The notes below the pieces were generated by a model that worked only from the letters and a program-made list of their open reading frames with translations, was not told the origin of the DNA and searched no databases. A stretch of DNA of 22,499 bases from an uncultured Clostridia bacterium (lineage in GTDB: Bacteria > Bacillota_I > Bacilli_A > RF39 > UBA660), in contig CAMZBG010000020.1 of assembly GCA_947304495.1 (NCBI GenBank), positions 1-22,499 on the forward strand, in the 5' to 3' direction. Position 1 is the first letter of the stretch. The number at the start of each line of letters is the position of its first letter. Below are positions 15,847 through 22,499 of the stretch, piece after piece. A program made the translations under genes and the position numbers.

Positions 15847-16578
15847 ATGTTAAAAGAAGTAGAAGGTATCATAGTAAGTGAATTAGATTATAAAGAAAGT
15901 AGCAAAATAATTAATGTTTTAACCCCTGAATATGGTATTATTGGCCTTATTGCTAGAGGTACCAAACAAGTTAAAAGCAAATTATCAGGCGTAACATCTA
16001 AACTTACTTATGGACTTTTTCATATTGTTTATAAAGAAAATGGTTTATCTACTTTAACTGAAGTTGATATCATCGATAATTTTAAAAATATCCGTAACAA
16101 TATAAATCTAATCAGTTATTCATTATATTTATTAGAATTAGCCGAAAAAGTATATAAACATGATAACGATAAAGCTATATATGAAATGCTAATAGCTAGT
16201 TTAAAAAAGATTAATACTGGCTATGATTATAAAGTAATATCTTATATATTTGAATTAAAAATGTTAGATTTTTTAGGAATTAGACCCGTTATTGATGAAT
16301 GTGTCAATTGTGGTAGTAAAACAGACATTGTTACTATCTCTAGTTATCGTGGTGGATATCTATGCAAGAATTGTACCAAAGGAGAAAATATCGTCAATAT
16401 TAAAACTATCAAACTACTAAGAATGTTCTATTATGTTGATATTGATAAAATAACTAAACTAGATGTCTCAGATAATATTAAAGAAGAATTATCCCAGTTT
16501 ATTTATGATTATTATGAAAGATATTCTGGTATCTATTTAAAGAGTAAAGAATTCCTACAAAACTTAGATAAATTATAA
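15847..16578 (+). CDS. recO: DNA repair protein RecO
   Basis: RecO works with RecR (and RecF) to load RecA onto SSB-coated single-stranded DNA during gap repair. The 243-residue protein has an N-terminal OB fold (about 1-80, with EGIIVSELDYKESSKIINV and GLIARGTKQVKSKLSG), a helical middle, and a zinc finger of two CxxC pairs (C152/C155 and C173/C176). Overall length is normal. It is the last gene of the ybeY-era-yqzL run. Its final codons form half of a terminator hairpin. Confidence 0.95.
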   Translation: MLKEVEGIIVSELDYKESSKIINVLTPEYGIIGLIARGTKQVKSKLSGVTSKLTYGLFHIVYKENGLSTLTEVDIIDNFKNIRNNINLISYSLYLLELAEKVYKHDNDKAIYEMLIASLKKINTGYDYKVISYIFELKMLDFLGIRPVIDECVNCGSKTDIVTISSYRGGYLCKNCTKGENIVNIKTIKLLRMFYYVDIDKITKLDVSDNIKEELSQFIYDYYERYSGIYLKSKEFLQNLDKL

Positions 16579-16592
16579 GCTCTAAGTTTTTT
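16559..16592 (+). terminator. Terminator of the era-recO run
   Basis: AAAACTTAGA (16559-16568) pairs with TCTAAGTTTT (16581-16590) around a 12-base loop; a T run follows. The 5' arm is inside the recO coding sequence and its stop codon lies in the loop. Confidence 0.72.
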
Positions 16593-16594
16593 AA

Positions 16595-16626
16595 TTGTTT
16601 GCTTTTTTAAACTTTTATGCTATAAT
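16595..16626 (+). promoter_or_regulatory. Extended -10 promoter of the unknown pair
   Basis: TGCTATAAT (16618-16626) is an extended -10 like that before the PBP gene. A poor TTGTTT lies upstream with 20 bp spacing. It is 23 bp before the start codon. Confidence 0.6.
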
Positions 16627-16649
16627 AACAAGGCAAAGGAGTGTGCTAT

Positions 16650-17348
16650 ATGACATTCGATGATTATAAAATAGTAACATTAAGAAAAAAAGAACTTCAA
16701 AGATTAGTAATACGTCACCAAAACCTTAAACAAAAATTAAGACGTATCGATCCTAAAAATAAAGCAGAATACCTTGATGTTCTCGATAAAATTCGTAAAA
16801 ATGATAATAGATTATTTGCTAATAAAGTTTATACTGAAAAAGACATATATTTTACTTTACTTGAAGAATTTCCAAATTTTCCACCTTACGGTATGTATAG
16901 TGGAGAAAAAGTCCTTTATCGTGTCGGTTTTATGAAAAAAGATCCAGATGAAAATCCAGCTAATTATTGGCCACAATCTGAATCATACCTAAAATATGTC
17001 CCTAGTTCATGTAAAGATGCAGATTTTGCTCTTTATCGTGATATTAATAATTCCAAAAGATATCATTTTGTTCGTATGGATAAAATAGATGATTTTGAAG
17101 CAGCAAATAGAATAATTGTTGGTGAAGATATTCAAGAAGAATGTGATAGTCTTGAAGAATATCATAAATTAAAAACCCAATACGAAGATGGGTTATATAC
17201 AGAATATAATTATATTAGAGCTAGGATGTTTAAAATAATTACCGATGGTTATCCATTAGAAATGGCACTTGAAGAAATATTCAAATTATATAATAGTACT
17301 CCGGCTCACAAAAAAAGAGGAAGAAATGCCAGAAAATATCCTCAATAG
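16650..17348 (+). CDS. Unknown protein, first of an overlapping pair
   Basis: I do not recognise this 232-residue protein. The start is ATG 16650, set by AAAGGAGTG; a GTG at 16641 is inside that ribosome site. Residues 1-60 are a strongly basic helical segment (RHQNLKQKLRRIDPKNKAEY). A Pro/aromatic-rich middle follows (FPNFPPYGMYSGEKVLYRVG and NYWPQSESYLKYVPSSC), then an acidic helix (about 150-185). The last 20 residues are very basic (HKKRGRNARKYPQ). No signal peptide or membrane helix is seen, so a cytoplasmic, possibly nucleic-acid-binding, role is possible but unproven. It overlaps the next gene by 23 bases. Confidence 0.8.
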   Translation: MTFDDYKIVTLRKKELQRLVIRHQNLKQKLRRIDPKNKAEYLDVLDKIRKNDNRLFANKVYTEKDIYFTLLEEFPNFPPYGMYSGEKVLYRVGFMKKDPDENPANYWPQSESYLKYVPSSCKDADFALYRDINNSKRYHFVRMDKIDDFEAANRIIVGEDIQEECDSLEEYHKLKTQYEDGLYTEYNYIRARMFKIITDGYPLEMALEEIFKLYNSTPAHKKRGRNARKYPQ

Positions 17349-17976
17349 GCCAAAAACTAGTTGTTGGATTGAAAAGGGCTGGTTTAATTCTAAAGTTACT
17401 GAAATAACTGATTTAGATTCTATAATTGAATTATCAGAAGGAAAGTTTGATCCTCAAGCTAACTATTATAAATTATCAGATTCTACCATGAGAATGTTAG
17501 TTAATCTTGAATTCTATGATTTCTTCCCATTACCTCAATATAAAGCAAATGATGGAAGAATCTTAGTTGCTTATGCTCCAATTATTTTTAAAGAACATGT
17601 ATCTAAACAAATATATGGATTAGTAAGTGGTATTTATAGTCGTCATCTAATGGAAAAAACTTTCTTACCATTACATTTTCAAAAAGAATATTTTCCTTCA
17701 ATCAGCAACAAATTTGATTTTTGGTGGGATGTCGAAAATGATTTTTATCTATTTCTTGGTGAAGATAAAATTGAATTGGTTAGAGATGCAATCAATAAAA
17801 CAATGGAATACAATAATATATATGTTGGTGATTGGGACGAATTATCAAAATACTATCGATTATACTATACTCAATATTTAAGCGAAGAATCAATGGAATT
17901 ACTAAAGCCAAAGAAAAAAGAATTAGCAAGAAGATTAATTGATATTATTAATTACATAAAAGAAAATAAAGAGTAG
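17326..17976 (+). CDS. Unknown protein, second of an overlapping pair
   Basis: I do not recognise this 216-residue protein. I start it at ATG 17326 behind AGAGGAAGAA, which overlaps the end of the gene before it by 23 bases. An earlier in-frame ATG at 17269 would double the overlap and has no good ribosome site. The protein is soluble and rich in aromatic residues: a Trp-containing N-terminus (CWIEKGWFNS), a hydrophobic core around VAYAPIIFKEHVSKQIYGLV, a WWDVENDFYLFLGEDKI segment and a Lys-rich C-terminal helix. The tight overlap suggests that it is made in proportion to its upstream neighbour, perhaps as a complex. Confidence 0.8.
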   Translation: MPENILNRPKTSCWIEKGWFNSKVTEITDLDSIIELSEGKFDPQANYYKLSDSTMRMLVNLEFYDFFPLPQYKANDGRILVAYAPIIFKEHVSKQIYGLVSGIYSRHLMEKTFLPLHFQKEYFPSISNKFDFWWDVENDFYLFLGEDKIELVRDAINKTMEYNNIYVGDWDELSKYYRLYYTQYLSEESMELLKPKKKELARRLIDIINYIKENKE

Positions 17977-17983
17977 GGAAATA

Positions 17984-18006
17984 GGACGAACAAAGTTCGT
18001 CTTTTT
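17984..18006 (+). terminator. Terminator of the 16650-17976 pair
   Basis: GACGAAC (17985-17991) pairs with GTTCGTC (17995-18001) around AAA, followed by five T. It is the most GC-rich terminator stem in the window. Confidence 0.88.
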
Positions 18007-18045
18007 CATCTGGGTAAGTATCAACATGAAGTACAAACACAATAA

Positions 18046-18075
18046 AATAAAAACGACTTTTTGAAAAGTCGTTTT
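18046..18075 (-). terminator. Terminator of the tRNA cluster
   Basis: An ACGACTTT/AAAGTCGT stem lies 10 bp beyond the last tRNA. On the minus strand it runs into a T-rich stretch. It also has T on the plus side, so it may stop transcription from both directions. Confidence 0.82.
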
Positions 18076-18084
18076 ATTCATAAA

Positions 18085-18160
<76 letters not shown>

Positions 18161-18167
18161 AAAAAAA

Positions 18168-18244
18168 TGGCGGTTCCGACGGGGTTTGAACCCGCGATCT
18201 TCTGCGTGACAGGCAGACGTGATAGACCACTACACCACGGAACC
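18168..18244 (-). tRNA. tRNA-Asp (GUC)
   Basis: 77 nt. The acceptor begins GGTTCCG, the anticodon is GTC in CTGTCAC, and discriminator G73 is the Asp identity base. CCA is encoded. It is separated from tRNA-Phe by 7 bases. Confidence 0.97.
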
Positions 18245-18245
18245 A

Positions 18246-18322
18246 TGGTTGCGGGAGATGGATTTGAACCAACGACCTCTGGGTTATGAGCCCAGCGAGC
18301 TACCGAACTGCTCCATCCCGCG
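18246..18322 (-). tRNA. Initiator tRNA-fMet (CAU)
   Basis: 77 nt. The anticodon CAT is carried on a stem with three G-C pairs (GGG/CCC). The unpaired C1-A72 at the acceptor end is the initiator hallmark, which rules out elongator Met and Ile2. CCA is encoded. One base separates it from tRNA-Asp. Confidence 0.97.
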
Positions 18323-18335
18323 ATAAAATTTCAAA

Positions 18336-18428
18336 TGGCGGAGGAAAAGGGATTCGAACCCCTGCGCCGCTCGCACGACCTCCCGGTTTTCAAGACCGGT
18401 CCCTTCAACCAGACTTGGGTATTCCTCC
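18336..18428 (-). tRNA. tRNA-Ser (UGA)
   Basis: 93 nt with a long variable arm, as for class II tRNAs. The acceptor begins GGAGGAA, the anticodon loop contains TGA, discriminator is G73, and CCA is encoded. Confidence 0.97.
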
Positions 18429-18432
18429 AAAT

Positions 18433-18521
18433 TGGTGCCTAAGGTCGGACTTGAACCGACACGAGGGTTGAATCTCGCAGGATTTTAAGTCCTGTGCGTC
18501 TACCTATTCCGCCACTCAGGC
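18433..18521 (-). tRNA. tRNA-Leu (UAA)
   Basis: 89 nt with a long variable arm. The acceptor GCCTGAG pairs with CTTAGGC, the anticodon loop contains TAA, discriminator is A73, and CCA is encoded. It is the first tRNA of the cluster, about 28 bp after the promoter -10. Confidence 0.97.
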
Positions 18522-18549
18522 ATCATGCCAAATTTGCGTTGACTAGTTA

Positions 18550-18578
18550 ATTATATACTAAAAAATATAAAATATCAA
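18550..18578 (-). promoter_or_regulatory. Promoter of the tRNA cluster
   Basis: On the minus strand, TTGATA (18578-18573) and TATAAT (18555-18550) are exactly 17 bp apart. This strong stable-RNA promoter faces away from the next protein gene. Confidence 0.88.
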
Positions 18579-18651
18579 CCTTTTTTAATAAAAAATCAAT
18601 AAAAATGCACTTTTGCCCAAATAATTTTGTCTATAAAAGCATAGTAAACAA

Positions 18652-18680
18652 TTGACAAAAAATGAAACTCTTTATATAAT
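18652..18680 (+). promoter_or_regulatory. Consensus sigma-A promoter of the coiled-coil operon
   Basis: TTGACA (18652-18657) and TATAAT (18675-18680) are 17 bp apart, a perfect match. A second TATAAT follows immediately (18681-18686). High expression is implied. The 70 bp between this and the tRNA promoter shows nothing else. Confidence 0.92.
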
Positions 18681-18717
18681 TATAATAGATAATTAATGAA
18701 AATAGAGGTGGTAGGCC

Positions 18718-20385
18718 GTGATAAGTTACAATAGTAGTGAAGTCGTACAATGTCTAAGACAATACGATATGTTTGCTAATAGCTTAAATCTAGTTAAAAC
18801 AAGAGAAGAAAAAAGTATGATAGTTAGACAACTAACTAAATTAGAACAAAAAATAATTGAACTAACAAATGAAGCATATGAAGAAGAGTATAATACTTTA
18901 GCAAATAAAGAATGTGGATTATTAAATGACGAAAAGAATAGATTGACAATGCTAATTGATTTAATTAACCAAAGATTGACATATGTTGAAAAAAGATGCA
19001 ATAACCATTATGTCTTAACCGGAGAAAGCATCAATGTCAGCAATGTTTTGGGTGCCGATGAATTAGACAAATTAGAATCTAGAGTAAGAATAATTGATAA
19101 GTATAGTAAAAATATTAAACTAGAAAAAGAATTAAATGAAGAAGTCAAATCCATAAGTAGTAAGATAGATTTAGCTAGTGAAAAAATAGAAATAAATAAA
19201 TCATTAAATATTGAATTAGAAAATACCTTCAAAAAAGTTCTTAATGGTGCTTTTGAAAGATTGAATTTATATAGCCTAATCGATATTAAAGATGATATTG
19301 AATATGCATATTCCGAAACTGAAGAAGCCCTAAATTTAGCTAGAGCTAACTATGAAACAGCTAAAACATCACCAATAAATATCTTATCTGATTGTGAAAA
19401 AATGTTAGCTGATATCACTGTCGATTACGATAAATATAAAAGTCAAGTTAGTATCTTAAAACTAATGGAAATCTATAATAGTAACGTAGAAACATACGAA
19501 GAATTACTAAGCAAACGTAAAGAAATAAATGAAATAATGAAATATATTAAAGATAGAGAATTACTTAGTCTTATTTCCGATACCGTATCAAAACAATATA
19601 GTACAATCTTAATGGAAGAACAAGATGTAAATACCTACAACGACTTAGTACTTGAGAAAGATAGGAAGTTAGAAGCTCTATCTGAAATAGCTGAAGAAAA
19701 CAATAGCGATGAATTTCAATCTGTTTTGAAAGTTCTTATTGAAAATGAAAATAAAAGACAAGCAAGAATTTTAGAAGAACAGAGAAAAATTGAAGAAGAA
19801 GAAAAAAAGAAAAGATTAGAAGTAGAAAGAAAAAGACAAGAAGAAATCTTAAAAAGACAAAAACTAATCGAAGAAGCCAGAAAGAAAGAAATGGAAAAAC
19901 GTACAAGACAAATGTTAGAAGAACAACAAAATTCTGTTCTTCAACCTAAAAGACAATCTTCTGGCATAAGCTTTGAAACTATTAAAGATATTTCTGATGA
20001 AGAAGAAAAAGTTGAAGAAGTACAAGAAGAACCAAAAGAACTAGAAACTAGAGAAGCAAGAAGATTAGATTTAAATGCTCTAAAGAATGAAGCAGATAAC
20101 GAAGAAGAAACTAAACATGAAGAACCATCATTCTTTAGTAATAAAGTTGATATTGAAAAAGATCTATTTGAAGAATTTAATCATACAAATGATGAACCAG
20201 ATGAACACAAAGATGATGATGAAAGAAGAGATAAATTCTTCGATATGTTAGAAGAAAAAGTAAATGATAATAAATTACCAGATATGTCAATTGATGAATA
20301 TATGCGTAATTTTGATGAAGAAAAAGTTGATGATGTCAGTAAATTAGCTGATTTTGGAGATGAATTTCCAACCATTCCTATGTAA
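18718..20385 (+). CDS. Large coiled-coil protein of unknown function (paralogue A)
   Basis: This 555-residue soluble protein starts at GTG 18718 behind AGAGGTGGT. I recognise no family. Residues 1-330 are almost entirely helical, with several coiled-coil-like segments. Residues about 340-405 form a long charged single helix dense in Glu, Lys and Arg (for example RKIEEEEKKKRLEVERKRQ). From about 420 the tail is very acidic and probably disordered, with a final conserved-looking helix and motif (SIDEYMRNFDEE, then DFGDEFPTIPM). Residues about 100-280 line up with residues about 95-302 of the next protein, best around YETAK, EIYN and EELLSKRKEINE. There is no signal peptide or membrane helix. 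A structural or scaffold role is the natural guess. Confidence 0.85.
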   Translation: MISYNSSEVVQCLRQYDMFANSLNLVKTREEKSMIVRQLTKLEQKIIELTNEAYEEEYNTLANKECGLLNDEKNRLTMLIDLINQRLTYVEKRCNNHYVLTGESINVSNVLGADELDKLESRVRIIDKYSKNIKLEKELNEEVKSISSKIDLASEKIEINKSLNIELENTFKKVLNGAFERLNLYSLIDIKDDIEYAYSETEEALNLARANYETAKTSPINILSDCEKMLADITVDYDKYKSQVSILKLMEIYNSNVETYEELLSKRKEINEIMKYIKDRELLSLISDTVSKQYSTILMEEQDVNTYNDLVLEKDRKLEALSEIAEENNSDEFQSVLKVLIENENKRQARILEEQRKIEEEEKKKRLEVERKRQEEILKRQKLIEEARKKEMEKRTRQMLEEQQNSVLQPKRQSSGISFETIKDISDEEEKVEEVQEEPKELETREARRLDLNALKNEADNEEETKHEEPSFFSNKVDIEKDLFEEFNHTNDEPDEHKDDDERRDKFFDMLEEKVNDNKLPDMSIDEYMRNFDEEKVDDVSKLADFGDEFPTIPM

Positions 20386-20415
20386 TAATTGAAAAGTAAT
20401 TGAGGAGGTGATTAC

Positions 20416-22170
20416 ATGATAGTTATTGATGATAATGATACTAGAATTCTCAGAATGAAAGAAAGAGAATTAGAAGTATCAGCTAGCAATAGAGAAGTTG
20501 TCCTTGAAGAATATAAACATCTTGCTATAGCAGCTGATAATAGAGTATATAGTGCTATTGTAAGTAAAATTGAAGCCAACAATAACTATAGCAGTAGATC
20601 ACTTTCCGAACAATTAAGCTTTTTGACAGAAATAGAAGAAGATTATGTAGCTTTAAATGAACTTCAACATAAGTTACAAAATACCTATGCTAAATATAGT
20701 GATGAACCATTAACATTATCAAAAATATCTAATATCTTAATCGATGACATTAGAAATCGTATTGCTGATATTAGTGGTTATCTAATTAGCCTTAAAAACA
20801 TCGATAAAAACAATGCTGAATTAGATAGACTATATCAGTTGTTGGTAGATGAAGATAAGAAGAATAGTTTATTGAAAGAAAGACTTAACAGTTTTGAAAG
20901 TAGACTTAAAGAAGCACTATTAAAAACTGAAGGTAGAGTATATGATCAAAACGGTGATAGTGTCTATACCAGTGTTGCTAAAGAATTAGAATGGCAATTA
21001 TTAAGTATTGCTAATGCCCCTGAAGATGATAGACAAAATCTAAAAGAGTTACTTAATAATCATGAATTGCTAGCTAAATTAATTGCTGAAGTTACAGCAA
21101 TCAAAAATGATTTAGATGAACGTATGCAAGCTGCTAAAATATGCTATGAAACGACTCAAAATATTAATAATCGCGATATCTATGAATCGATAAAAAAAGA
21201 ATGGCATATTGCTAATTATAAATTAGTCCTATTGTCATTAATCGAAATGATAGCTAAAGAATCAATAGATTATGATGAAGTAGTTGAAAAACGAAGAAGA
21301 ATAATTGAAGCCATAAGCTATCGTAATCAATATCTTAAAGAATTAGGCATCAAGTATCTATATGACCCATTTGATCGCCTAGGAGTAAAAGAACAATTAA
21401 CTGATTTAAATGCCTTAGGTGATAATGAAAATGTTATCAAGAATATTCGTAGAGAGATAAACGAATTAAGTGCTAAAAACGAAGAAATAAAGAATAACTT
21501 ATCATTGCTTTTAGCAGATATTGGACAAGATATTGAATTATTCAAAGATGATACATCATTTGATGATGTTGAAGCAGAAATAGAACCAGAAGTAAAAGAA
21601 ATCCAACCAAATAAAGTTATTAAAGTTCATGATATTAATCCTAAATTATCAATGCCAAAAGTTAGAGAAAAAACAACTGGTGTAATCGTAAGAGTAAGTG
21701 AACTTATGAGTGAAAAAATGGTTGATGAAGTTGTTCCTAATTTAGTAATTGAAGGTACTAACGATGATTTAACTGAGAACCAAGATTCAACAATTGAATT
21801 AGCTACAAATGAAGTATTTCCTGAAATTATACCTGAAGAAGAATCACCAATGGTAGATGATTTATTCAGTGATGAATCACAACCATTCATTACTCCATCA
21901 TTATTTAGTGAAAAGACAGATGAAGGAATCTTCGAAGACAAAAAACAATCGATGATTGTCGATTTAACTAAAAATGATAACGATAGTAAAGTTATTGCTA
22001 AAATTAATAATGTAGATAATACCTCAAATTCTGAAGAAGATAGCTTGTCAGAAAATCAAGCTAGTGTATTAGAAACAATAAATTCAAATGATGGCTTCTG
22101 GCCAGGACCAACAATTGAAGAATCAAAAATTAGAAAACTAGAACCAGCAGGTATAGATAAAGCTGCTTAA
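20416..22170 (+). CDS. Large coiled-coil protein of unknown function (paralogue B)
   Basis: This 584-residue soluble protein starts 30 bp after its neighbour, behind GAGGAGGTGAT, the strongest ribosome site in the window. Residues 1-375 are helical and coiled-coil-like. Residues 376-584 form an acidic, low-complexity and probably disordered tail ending in a short Pro/Trp motif (DGFWPGPTIEE) and KLEPAGIDKAA. Residues 239-302 (YETTQN, then LLSLIEMI, then YDEVVEKRRRIIEAI) align with residues 209-281 of paralogue A, and weaker collinear similarity extends upstream. It lacks the long Glu/Lys/Arg helix of A. No family is recognised. It shares a transcript with A and a DUF1292-like gene. Confidence 0.85.
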   Translation: MIVIDDNDTRILRMKERELEVSASNREVVLEEYKHLAIAADNRVYSAIVSKIEANNNYSSRSLSEQLSFLTEIEEDYVALNELQHKLQNTYAKYSDEPLTLSKISNILIDDIRNRIADISGYLISLKNIDKNNAELDRLYQLLVDEDKKNSLLKERLNSFESRLKEALLKTEGRVYDQNGDSVYTSVAKELEWQLLSIANAPEDDRQNLKELLNNHELLAKLIAEVTAIKNDLDERMQAAKICYETTQNINNRDIYESIKKEWHIANYKLVLLSLIEMIAKESIDYDEVVEKRRRIIEAISYRNQYLKELGIKYLYDPFDRLGVKEQLTDLNALGDNENVIKNIRREINELSAKNEEIKNNLSLLLADIGQDIELFKDDTSFDDVEAEIEPEVKEIQPNKVIKVHDINPKLSMPKVREKTTGVIVRVSELMSEKMVDEVVPNLVIEGTNDDLTENQDSTIELATNEVFPEIIPEEESPMVDDLFSDESQPFITPSLFSEKTDEGIFEDKKQSMIVDLTKNDNDSKVIAKINNVDNTSNSEEDSLSENQASVLETINSNDGFWPGPTIEESKIRKLEPAGIDKAA

Positions 22171-22182
22171 GGAGGAATAAAA

Positions 22183-22431
22183 ATGAGATTGGAAGTTAAT
22201 AAAATAGTTACTTTAGGTAATAATGAAGAATATCTAATTATCGATAAAGTAGAAAAAGACGGAGAAGAATATTACTACATAGCTGAAGTTAATGAAGCAG
22301 GAACAGACATTAAAGATAACTATAAAATAGTTTCAGCTACCCATGATGGTGACGATATATACTTAGATGAAGTTCTAGGTGAAGATAAACTAAAAGCTAT
22401 CTTACCATTATTTGTCAAAGAAAACGAATAA
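22183..22431 (+). CDS. Small acidic DUF1292-like protein
   Basis: This 82-residue acidic protein follows a strong AAGGAGG ribosome site 12 bp after paralogue B. Alternating strands (KIVTLGNNEEYLIIDKVEKD, then EEYYYIAEVNE) and a final helix (EDKLKAILPLFVKE) resemble the small DUF1292/YrzB-like family of Firmicutes, whose role is unknown. The similarity is one of pattern only, so the family label is tentative, but the gene is real: good start site, operon position and a terminator directly after it. Confidence 0.75.
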   Translation: MRLEVNKIVTLGNNEEYLIIDKVEKDGEEYYYIAEVNEAGTDIKDNYKIVSATHDGDDIYLDEVLGEDKLKAILPLFVKENE

Positions 22432-22433
22432 GG

Positions 22434-22456
22434 AAATGCCAATTTTGGCATTTTTT
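22434..22456 (+). terminator. Terminator of the coiled-coil operon
   Basis: AAATGCCA (22434-22441) pairs with TGGCATTT (22446-22453) around a 4-base loop, followed by a run of T. Confidence 0.9.
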
Positions 22457-22457
22457 C

Positions 22458-22486
22458 TTGACAAAAGAATATTTTTTTAATATAAT
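22458..22486 (+). promoter_or_regulatory. Consensus promoter for a gene beyond the window
   Basis: TTGACA (22458-22463) and TATAAT (22481-22486) are 17 bp apart, immediately after the terminator. The gene it serves lies past the right edge. Confidence 0.88.
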
Positions 22487-22499
22487 CATAATCGGTACA

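Noticed and set aside
18286..18471. A 61-residue open frame on the plus strand with Pro- and Arg-rich sequence
   Set aside because: It runs antisense through the fMet, Ser and Leu tRNA genes. Such frames are a known annotation artefact of tRNA sequence.
21627..21941. 104-residue Ser/Thr-rich minus-strand frame
   Set aside because: It is the antisense of the acidic Glu/Asp-rich tail of paralogue B, which gives Ser-rich translations by codon complement.

Overview
The window is very AT-rich chromosomal DNA from a low-GC, Gram-positive-type bacterium. TGG encodes Trp and TGA acts as a real stop (mreC, mreD), so the genetic code is standard and not the Mycoplasma code. An alpha/beta-type small acid-soluble spore protein, wall-elongation proteins (a class B PBP, MreC, MreD), a C+ L33 and the Bacillus-like order era-yqzL-recO point to the Bacilli, probably one of the small-genome, AT-rich gut lineages. 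That last placement is inference. Genes are tightly packed, transcripts are short, and consensus sigma-A promoters (TTGACA/TATAAT, 17-18 bp spacing) and hairpin/T-run terminators are easy to read. I see no mobile element, CRISPR array or phage gene.

Layout: a yqfT-like gene on the minus strand (69-320) diverges from a class B PBP (393-2522). Next come rpmG-efp (2589-3333), then an unknown gene followed by mreC-mreD (3438-5870), then thiI (5922-7100) and a spore-DNA-protecting SASP (7179-7388). A gene of unknown function overlaps a PF11449-like metal-exporter gene (7476-9007). An apparent three-gene operon follows (9104-13624): a SipW-type signal peptidase, a membrane-anchored repeat protein, and a large secreted protein with a TasA/camelysin-like, a LamG-like and an FGE/C-type-lectin-like domain. 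VanZ-ybeY-era-yqzL-recO (13725-16578) is a housekeeping run, followed by two overlapping unknown genes (16650-17976). A minus-strand tRNA cluster (Leu, Ser, fMet, Asp, Phe; 18085-18521) with its own promoter and terminator comes next. The window ends with two large soluble coiled-coil proteins that look like distant tandem paralogues, plus a small DUF1292-like protein (18718-22431), and a consensus promoter for a gene beyond the edge.

The most novel material is the 9.1-13.6 kb surface cassette. A dedicated signal peptidase sits beside two extracellular proteins that share a TasA/camelysin-like beta domain, at the C-terminus of one and the N-terminus of the other. The larger one also carries two likely ligand-binding domains. 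It reads as a self-contained surface-fibre or adhesin export system. Second is the coiled-coil pair at 18.7-22.2 kb, which matches no family I recognise.
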